From Mesorhizobium sangaii (lineage in GTDB: Bacteria > Pseudomonadota > Alphaproteobacteria > Rhizobiales > Rhizobiaceae), in assembly GCF_014207355.1 (NCBI RefSeq), contig NZ_JACHEF010000003.1, forward strand, positions 781,763-845,762: 64,000 bases of DNA, read 5' to 3'. The position numbers and the translations under genes were made by a program. The number at the start of each line of letters is the position of its first letter. Positions within the stretch are counted from its first letter, which is position 1. The notes below the pieces were generated by a model. It was given only the letters and a program-made list of their open reading frames with translations. It made no database searches and was not told where the DNA came from. Below, piece by piece: positions 58,430 to 64,000 of the stretch.

Positions 58430-59638
58430 TCAGCGCGCCGGCTTTCGCAGGCCGCCGGCCAGCGCTGCGAAGCCGCTGCCGGGACGAAGCCCTTCGCGCA
58501 TGAAAAAGGCGCGAAGCGGCGCGAAACCACCGAGCACGCCGAGCCCGGCAACACGGGCCATCTGCGCCGGCAGCATGTCGGAAAGCAGCGACATGTTGAG
58601 CAGATTGACCGCACTGCTGCGCGCCAGAATATCGGGGCGGCGTTTGAAATCGTAGGCTGCAAGGGCCTTGGCGGCGCCGGGGTCGGTGCGATTTTCTCCA
58701 GCGATACCAACCAGATCGTCGATATCCCTGATACCGAGATTGAGGCCTTGCGCACCGATCGGCGGAAACACGTGGGCGGCTTCGCCGACGAGCGCCACAC
58801 GCTCCCGCGCGAAACGCAGCGGCGTAACCGCCGAAAGCGGATAGATCTGCCGGCCCGGCTCGACCGTCACTCGGCCCAGCATCGACTGCATCTGCCGTTC
58901 GACGCGCACGGAAAGCGTCGCATCGTCCAACGCGGCGAGTTCCGTTGCGGTCTCAGGCTTCACCACCCAGACCAGGCTCGAGCGATTGCCGGGCAGCGGA
59001 ACCTGCGTGAACGGACCGGTCTCGGTGTGGAATTCGGTCGAGGTGAAGGCATGATCGCCGCTGTGACGGAAATTGAGGACAAGAGCTGCCTGCGGGTAGG
59101 AGCGAGCCGAGGTCGAGATGCCGGCCGCCTGCCGCGCCGGTGACAACCGTCCGTCGGCGGCGACCGCCAGGGAAGCGTCTACCGTGCTGCCGTCGGTCAG
59201 GACGGCACGGGCATATTCGGCATCGAGATGCCAGTTTGCCACCATCGACCGTCGCCAGTCGATGCCGGCATGCGTGGCAACGGTGCTGGCGAGCGCGGGA
59301 TTGAGGACGCTGTTGGGCAGGTTCAGCCCGAACTGGTCTTCGTCGATCTCGCTGGCGCGGAAGGTGACGACGGGGCTGCGGATCAACCGGCTGGTCGCGT
59401 CGACGATACGCATCACCTTCAAGGGCGCCGCCTTGGGCTTGATGTCTTCGAGCACGCCCAGCCGCGCAAGCACTTGCAGAGCGGGGTTCATCAGGGCCGT
59501 CGTGCGGCCATCGGGGGCAGAAGCTTCGGGCCCGACAAGCGTCACCGGGAAACCGGCGTCGGCGAAAGCGAGCGCCGCGATCAGCCCTGCCGGCCCCGTG
59601 CCAGCAACCAGTATCCGCGCAGTTTCTCGATGCTCCAA
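58430..59638 (-). CDS. UbiH/UbiF-family FAD-dependent hydroxylase
   Basis: A 402-residue flavin monooxygenase likely acting in ubiquinone synthesis. ILVAGTGPAGLIAALAFADAG is the FAD-binding motif, GRLSPARQAAG the conserved middle motif, and VALVGEAAHVFPPIGAQGLNLG the second FAD motif. Alphaproteobacteria often use UbiL or UbiM paralogues here, and the ring position cannot be read from the sequence. The gene stands alone on the minus strand, divergent from the DUF2182 gene by about 70 bases. Confidence 0.88.
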   Translation of the reverse strand: MEHRETARILVAGTGPAGLIAALAFADAGFPVTLVGPEASAPDGRTTALMNPALQVLARLGVLEDIKPKAAPLKVMRIVDATSRLIRSPVVTFRASEIDEDQFGLNLPNSVLNPALASTVATHAGIDWRRSMVANWHLDAEYARAVLTDGSTVDASLAVAADGRLSPARQAAGISTSARSYPQAALVLNFRHSGDHAFTSTEFHTETGPFTQVPLPGNRSSLVWVVKPETATELAALDDATLSVRVERQMQSMLGRVTVEPGRQIYPLSAVTPLRFARERVALVGEAAHVFPPIGAQGLNLGIRDIDDLVGIAGENRTDPGAAKALAAYDFKRRPDILARSSAVNLLNMSLLSDMLPAQMARVAGLGVLGGFAPLRAFFMREGLRPGSGFAALAGGLRKPAR

Positions 59639-59709
59639 GATCGGCTTCCGGCTAGCAATGCGAGGCAGCCCACCCGACCTGCCAGTCGATCCAGCATATA
59701 GGTCAATTC

Positions 59710-60648
59710 ATGCCGCTTGATCAACGCGGCGATTCGGCTCATTCGGATGTCATGACCGGCCAGCAAGACGATTTCAGCCATCTCGACCGCGCCGGCCGCG
59801 CCATTGCGAACATAGCCCGCAGCCCCCGCGTGACGGTGAACGTCATTGTCGGCGCATGTATCCTGCTTGCCTGGCTGTTGCTTGCCGCGATGGCAATCCG
59901 CAGCGCCGAAGGGCGGATTGCCGGCGTCAGCGCCCCTGGCGACGCGCTTCTGCGCGGCCTGCCGAGATTGCCGCTGCCGGATTTCCTGGAGCGGTTCTTC
60001 GCGCTCTGCCTGTCGCCGACGCCGCTCGACGGAAGCCTCGGCCTCAAAGCCGGCGCACTCATCCTGATGTGGTTCCTGATGGCGATCGCCACCATGCTGC
60101 CTTCGGCCGCACCGATGATCCGCACCTATTGCGAGATCGCCGATACGGCTCGCATCAAGGGCGAGCCGGTCGTCCATCCACTGGTGCTGGTTGCCGGTTA
60201 CCTTGGTGTCTGGCTCGCTGCCTCGATGATATTCGCGGTGCTGACCTTGGCCATTCATGCATCCGCCTTGCCCAGCGGGATGCTCGACCCCGTCGTCGGT
60301 ATTGCCGGCGCGCTCGCTCTGCTGATTGCGGGCCTCTACCAATTCAGCGGCCTGAAGGAAGCCTGCCTGAAGAAATGCAGGAACCCGTTCTCGATCCTGT
60401 TCGCGAACTGGAGCGCGAGGCCCATCCGCGTCTTCCGGCTTGGCCTCGCGCAAGGCTTGTGGTGCCTCGGCTGCTGCTGGGCGTTGATGCTGGTGATGTT
60501 CGCCGTTGGGGTGATGAACGTCTTCTGGATGGCGTTGATCGGGCTGTTCACCCTGATCGAAAAACAGACGGCGAGCAGGGTTCCAACCCGGCTGGCCGGT
60601 GCGATACTGCTTGTCTGGGCAGCAGCGCTGCTAGTAGTCTCGCGATGA
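59710..60648 (+). CDS. DUF2182 integral membrane protein
   Basis: A 312-residue protein with about seven membrane segments and the DUF2182 signature: ILMWFLMAIATMLPSAAPMI, then YQFSGLKEACLKKCRNP and LGLAQGLWCLGCCWALMLVMF. The conserved Cys and Met residues suggest metal binding, as its older description (predicted metal-binding membrane protein) implies. Start 59710 or 59752; neither ribosome site is strong. The DUF1326 gene starts 14 bases later, and these two families often co-occur. Confidence 0.85.
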   Translation: MPLDQRGDSAHSDVMTGQQDDFSHLDRAGRAIANIARSPRVTVNVIVGACILLAWLLLAAMAIRSAEGRIAGVSAPGDALLRGLPRLPLPDFLERFFALCLSPTPLDGSLGLKAGALILMWFLMAIATMLPSAAPMIRTYCEIADTARIKGEPVVHPLVLVAGYLGVWLAASMIFAVLTLAIHASALPSGMLDPVVGIAGALALLIAGLYQFSGLKEACLKKCRNPFSILFANWSARPIRVFRLGLAQGLWCLGCCWALMLVMFAVGVMNVFWMALIGLFTLIEKQTASRVPTRLAGAILLVWAAALLVVSR

Positions 60649-60662
60649 GTGGGGGGAAATCG

Positions 60663-61277
60663 ATGTCAGACCAGAGCTGGGCAATGAAGGGAGAGCTCGT
60701 ACTCTCCTGCAATTGCACGGTTTTTTGCCCTTGCGTGCTGTCGCTCGGCAGTCATCCGCCGACCGAAGGCTATTGCCAGACCTGGGCCGGCTTCCGCATC
60801 GACGCCGGCCATTTCGGCGAGGTCGACCTGTCGGGGCTCAATCTCGGACTGATCATGGAAATCCCCGGCTATATGAGCCGCGGCAACTGGACCGCTGGCC
60901 TGTTCATCGACAAGCGCGCCTCGGTCTATGCGGTCAAGGCGCTGACCAAGATTATCACCGGCAAGGCGGGTGGGACCACATCGTTGCTCTCCATACTTGT
61001 CGGCAAATTCCTCGGTGTCGAACAAGTGCCGATCACCTATGAGACGCGTGATAGGACACGCATCTTCCAGATACCGAAGATCATCGACGGGGCGGTCACG
61101 CCGATCCCCGGTAAGGACCGAGACAAGGATACGGTGATCAGCAATTCGGAATACTGGATCGCGCCTGAAATCATCGTTGCCAGGTCCGACAAGAGCAAGA
61201 TGCGGGCTTTCGGCCGAAACTGGAATTTTGCCGGCCGTTCGGCCGAGATCTGCAAGCTGGATTGGCGGGGCCCGTGA
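60663..61277 (+). CDS. DUF1326 protein
   Basis: A 204-residue protein. MKGELVLSCNCTVFCPC holds the conserved cysteine motif CNC...CPC at the N terminus, probably a metal site. EGYCQTWAGFRIDAGHFG and TAGLFIDKRASV match the family. There is no signal peptide. GGGGGGAAATCG precedes ATG 60663. Its stop codon overlaps the GTG start of the phosphatidylcholine synthase gene, so the two are translationally coupled. Confidence 0.85.
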   Translation: MSDQSWAMKGELVLSCNCTVFCPCVLSLGSHPPTEGYCQTWAGFRIDAGHFGEVDLSGLNLGLIMEIPGYMSRGNWTAGLFIDKRASVYAVKALTKIITGKAGGTTSLLSILVGKFLGVEQVPITYETRDRTRIFQIPKIIDGAVTPIPGKDRDKDTVISNSEYWIAPEIIVARSDKSKMRAFGRNWNFAGRSAEICKLDWRGP

Positions 61278-62095
61278 GCAAAAACACAACGGCCAGGAAG
61301 AACACGGCCAAGAAGTTGACGGATCGGATTCCGCGGCCGAAGAAGAAAGTCACCTGGCCGCAAGCGAGGGCGTTCTCCGTCCATCTGCTGACCGCCTCGG
61401 GCTCGTTCCTGGCCTTCCTGTCGCTGGTGGCGGCGAGCGAACAGCGCTGGACCGCGATGTTCTGGTGGCTGGGGCTGGCATTGTTCGTCGACGGCATCGA
61501 CGGGCCGATCGCCAGAAAGCTCGAGGTCAAGGAAATCCTGCCGACCTGGTCGGGCGAAATGCTCGACAACATCATCGACTATGTGACCTACGTCCTGATC
61601 CCGGCCTTCGCGCTTTACCAGCGCGGCTTCATGGGCGAGGGATTGTCATTCCTGTCGGCGGCGATCATCGTCGTCTCCAGCGCCATCTACTATGCCGACA
61701 CCGGCATGAAGACGAAGGAGAATTTCTTCAAGGGATTCCCCGTAGTCTGGAACATGGTGGTGTTCACGTTGTTCGTCATCGAGCCGGGACAATGGGTTTC
61801 GTTCGCGGTGGTGGTGGTGGCCGGCATTCTGACTTTCGTGCCGATCAATTTCATCCATCCGGTGCGGGTGGTGCGGCTGCGACGCATCAATCTCGCGATG
61901 ACGCTTTTGTGGTGCGCTTTCGGCGCGCTGGCGCTGGCGCAGGCGGCACTCGCTGCCTTCTACGATCAGATCGGCGTGCTGGGCGAACAGGTCAGCACCT
62001 TCACCAAGATCGGCATCAGCATTACTGGGCTCTACCTTGCCTGCATCGGGGGCGTCATGCAGTTCTTTCCAAATCTCGGTGCCAAAAAAGCCTGA
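61274..62095 (+). CDS. pcs: Phosphatidylcholine synthase
   Basis: A 273-residue inner-membrane enzyme that condenses choline with CDP-diacylglycerol to make phosphatidylcholine in one step, a route typical of rhizobia. The CDP-alcohol transferase motif reads FVDGIDGPIARKL...EMLDNIIDYV. About eight membrane segments follow. GTG 61274 is chosen because it forms the GTGA overlap with the DUF1326 stop; an in-frame TTG at 61262 would start inside that gene. The N-terminal 30 residues are Lys/Arg-rich. Confidence 0.93.
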   Translation: MSKNTTARKNTAKKLTDRIPRPKKKVTWPQARAFSVHLLTASGSFLAFLSLVAASEQRWTAMFWWLGLALFVDGIDGPIARKLEVKEILPTWSGEMLDNIIDYVTYVLIPAFALYQRGFMGEGLSFLSAAIIVVSSAIYYADTGMKTKENFFKGFPVVWNMVVFTLFVIEPGQWVSFAVVVVAGILTFVPINFIHPVRVVRLRRINLAMTLLWCAFGALALAQAALAAFYDQIGVLGEQVSTFTKIGISITGLYLACIGGVMQFFPNLGAKKA

Positions 62096-62117
62096 TCAGT
62101 CCAAGGAAGTTCAGCCC

Positions 62118-63098
62118 ATGTCCAAAGCGATCCGCATCCACGCCAATGGTGGCCCGGAAGTCCTGACCTATGAGGACACCGATCCCGGCCGTCCGGGATC
62201 AGGGCAGATCCTGATCCGGCATACAGCGATCGGCCTCAATTTCATCGATGTCTATCACCGCACCGGCCTTTATCCGCCGCCTGGCGGCTTTCCACTGGTT
62301 CCGGGCAGCGAGGCTGCCGGCGTGGTGCTGGAAGTCGGCCAGGACGTCGACTGGCTGAAGCCGGGCGACCGCATTGCCTATGCGACGAATGTCGGCGGCG
62401 CCTACGCCGAGCAACGCGTCATTGCGGCCGGCTACGTGGTCAAGGTGCCGGACGGCATCAGCGACGAACAGGCGGCCGCGATGATGCTGAAGGGCATGAC
62501 CGCCGAGTATCTGCTGCGGCGCACCTTCAAGGTGAAGGCAGGCGACACGATCCTGTTTCATGCCGCGGCCGGCGGCGTCGGGCTGATCCTCGGGCAATGG
62601 GCTAGATATCTCGGCGCGACCGTCATCGGCACGGCCAGCTCGGCCGACAAGATCGAGCTCGCCAAGGCGCACGGCTTCGATCACGTCATCAACTACAAGG
62701 AGCAGGATTTCGTTGCCGGCGTCGCCGCTCTCACCGGTGGCGGGAAATGCGACGTCGTCTACGATTCGGTCGGCAACGACACGTTTCCGGCGTCGCTCGA
62801 CTGCCTCAAGCCGCTCGGCATGTTCGTCAGCTTCGGCCAGTCCTCGGGATCGATCCCGCCGTTCAGCATGTCATTGCTGGCCCAGAAGGGCTCGCTGTTC
62901 GCCACAAGGCCGACCTTGTTCGTCTACAATGCGAAACGCGAGGACCTCGAGGCCTCCGCCGCGGCCCTGTTCGAGGTCGTGCTCAGTGGCGCCATCGAGA
63001 TCAAGATCAACCAGCGTTACGCGCTCAAGGACGCCGGCAAGGCGCATTCCGACCTCGAGGGCCGCAGGACAAAAGGGACCACCATTCTCATCCCTTAG
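62118..63098 (+). CDS. Quinone oxidoreductase (zeta-crystallin type)
   Basis: A 326-residue NADPH-dependent medium-chain reductase without the catalytic zinc. GPEVLTYEDTD opens the catalytic domain, AIGLNFIDVYHRTGLYP is the substrate region, and LFHAAAGGVGLILGQWARYL the cofactor-binding motif with AAGGVG. The C-terminal SDLEGRRTKGTTILIP is a family hallmark. AAGGAAG precedes ATG 62118. It lies 22 bases after pcs and may be cotranscribed. Confidence 0.92.
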   Translation: MSKAIRIHANGGPEVLTYEDTDPGRPGSGQILIRHTAIGLNFIDVYHRTGLYPPPGGFPLVPGSEAAGVVLEVGQDVDWLKPGDRIAYATNVGGAYAEQRVIAAGYVVKVPDGISDEQAAAMMLKGMTAEYLLRRTFKVKAGDTILFHAAAGGVGLILGQWARYLGATVIGTASSADKIELAKAHGFDHVINYKEQDFVAGVAALTGGGKCDVVYDSVGNDTFPASLDCLKPLGMFVSFGQSSGSIPPFSMSLLAQKGSLFATRPTLFVYNAKREDLEASAAALFEVVLSGAIEIKINQRYALKDAGKAHSDLEGRRTKGTTILIP

Positions 63099-63243
63099 TC
63101 CCTTGTGCCTTGCTATCCCTTGAATTTCCGCTGAAATTCTTGAAGCTCTTTCAAGACGTGTGCCGCTTTCCGATGAGAGCAGGCCGCGCCTACCATGCTT
63201 GCGGGAACACAGAACATATCTGGCTAACCAGATGGGAGGCACT

Positions 63244-64000
63244 GTGAGTGCAAATCAGGACGGCACGAACCTGCTCGAGGTCCGTGGTCTTACCAAGATA
63301 TTCGGCACCCTGACGGCGTGCGATCACATCGATCTCGACATCGCTAGGGGTGAAATCCACGCCTTGCTCGGCGAAAACGGCGCCGGCAAGTCGACGCTGG
63401 TCAAGATGCTGTTCGGTTCGCTGGAGCCCAATTCCGGCGAGATTTTCTGGAACGGCCAGGCGGTCAGGATTTCCAGCCCGGGCGCGGCGAAAAAGCTCGG
63501 CATCGGCATGGTGTTCCAGCACTTCTCGCTGTTCGAGGCGCTGACCGCGGCCGAGAACATCGCGCTGTCGCTGGATGACGGTTCACCGATCAGCAGCATC
63601 GCGGCAAAGGCGAGGGCGCTTTCCTACAGCTACGGCCTGCCGCTCGATCCGGAATCGCTGGTCGGCGACCTGTCGGTCGGCGAACGCCAGCGCATCGAAA
63701 TCATCCGCTGCCTTCTGCAAACGCCGCAGCTCATCATCCTGGACGAGCCGACCTCGGTGCTGACGCCGCAGGAGGCCGACAAGCTGTTCGAGACGCTCGA
63801 GCGTCTGCGCTCGGAAGGCAAATCCATCCTCTATATTTCGCACCGGCTTGAAGAGGTCAAACGCATCTGCGACCGCGCCACCGTGTTGCGGCATGGCAAG
63901 GTGGTCGGCCACTGCAATCCGCGTGAGGAAACAGCCTCGTCGCTGGCCCGCATGATGGTCGGCAACGAAGTGCAGGCCGTGGTGCGTGCGCCGGTCGAGG
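63244..64000 (+). CDS. Simple-sugar/nucleoside ABC transporter ATPase, 5' part (cut by window end)
   Basis: The first 252 residues of an ATPase of the double-domain simple-sugar/nucleoside type. LTKIFGTLTACDHIDL starts the domain; Walker A is GENGAGKST, the signature LSVGERQR and Walker B LIILDEPTSVLTPQE, followed by YISHRLEEVKRICDRATVLR. GTG 63244 follows GGGAGG. The presence of GER in the signature rather than GGQ fits the BmpA-associated group that imports nucleosides or simple sugars. The second ATPase half, permeases and binding protein should lie beyond 64000. Confidence 0.9.
   Translation, partial: MSANQDGTNLLEVRGLTKIFGTLTACDHIDLDIARGEIHALLGENGAGKSTLVKMLFGSLEPNSGEIFWNGQAVRISSPGAAKKLGIGMVFQHFSLFEALTAAENIALSLDDGSPISSIAAKARALSYSYGLPLDPESLVGDLSVGERQRIEIIRCLLQTPQLIILDEPTSVLTPQEADKLFETLERLRSEGKSILYISHRLEEVKRICDRATVLRHGKVVGHCNPREETASSLARMMVGNEVQAVVRAPVE

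Noticed and set aside
1..64000. CRISPR array, prophage or insertion sequence
   Set aside because: No regularly spaced direct repeats, no phage structural genes and no transposase were recognised.

Overview
The window looks like chromosomal DNA from a Rhizobiales alphaproteobacterium, most likely Mesorhizobium or a close relative. The reasons are the high GC content, four copies of a two-part rhizobial intergenic repeat plus a second repeat type, a phosphatidylcholine synthase, and the families present: IalB, DUF982, GcrA-like, HspQ, gph-rpiA-gor and an SbmA/BacA-type ABC exporter. Most of it is ordinary housekeeping sequence in short operons, with two accessory or decaying stretches. There is no CRISPR array, prophage, transposase or rRNA.

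Layout. 0-6 kb: an L,D-transpeptidase, pyrG, a DUF1697 gene, an NCS1 permease and a DUF982 gene. 6-16.4 kb: an accessory block. A 951-residue winged-helix/ATPase/TPR regulator (minus) faces a six-gene plus-strand cluster: Tat-exported epoxide hydrolase, Sec-exported epoxide hydrolase, VOC protein, exported thioredoxin-like protein with CINW in place of CxxC, Tat-exported alpha/beta hydrolase, and an Ohr-like protein whose peroxidatic Cys is Ser. 16.6-26.9 kb: dusA, a clan AA protease, DUF1289, cobT, a histidine kinase, a nuclease, a GST, a uracil-DNA glycosylase-like gene, Lrp, DUF3299, GNAT, AlkD-like and a beta-hydroxyacid dehydrogenase. 27-34 kb: a polar amino-acid ABC transporter without its ATPase, mobB-mobA, a DMT transporter, two small secreted proteins and moaA.

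34-42 kb: DUF971, a PPOX-fold protein, a marR/hydrolase divergent pair with two tandem palindromes in the spacer, a rhodanese, a head-to-head tetR/SDR wreck joined by an internal deletion, a large L,D-transpeptidase and small envelope proteins. 42-45.8 kb: a decaying stretch with a twice-frameshifted CadC-type regulator, a GcrA-like zinc-motif ORF and a redoxin, ending at tRNA-Val(CAC). 45.9-50 kb: the conserved gph - candidate small RNA - rpiA - DUF2059 - gor block. 50-64 kb: mgtE with a potentially folded leader, an SbmA/BacA-like exporter, a palindrome-rich 0.5-kb spacer, a DUF6636 protein, a DsbA-like oxidoreductase, a YejA-like binding protein, IalB, hspQ, a UbiH-type hydroxylase, DUF2182-DUF1326-pcs, a quinone reductase, and the start of a BmpA-type ABC ATPase cut by the window edge.

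The accessory cluster at 7-16 kb is the best candidate for an uncharacterised system: a large STAND-type regulator beside an exported hydrolase/redox set in which two redox proteins have lost a canonical cysteine. All functions come from reading motifs; no database search was run.
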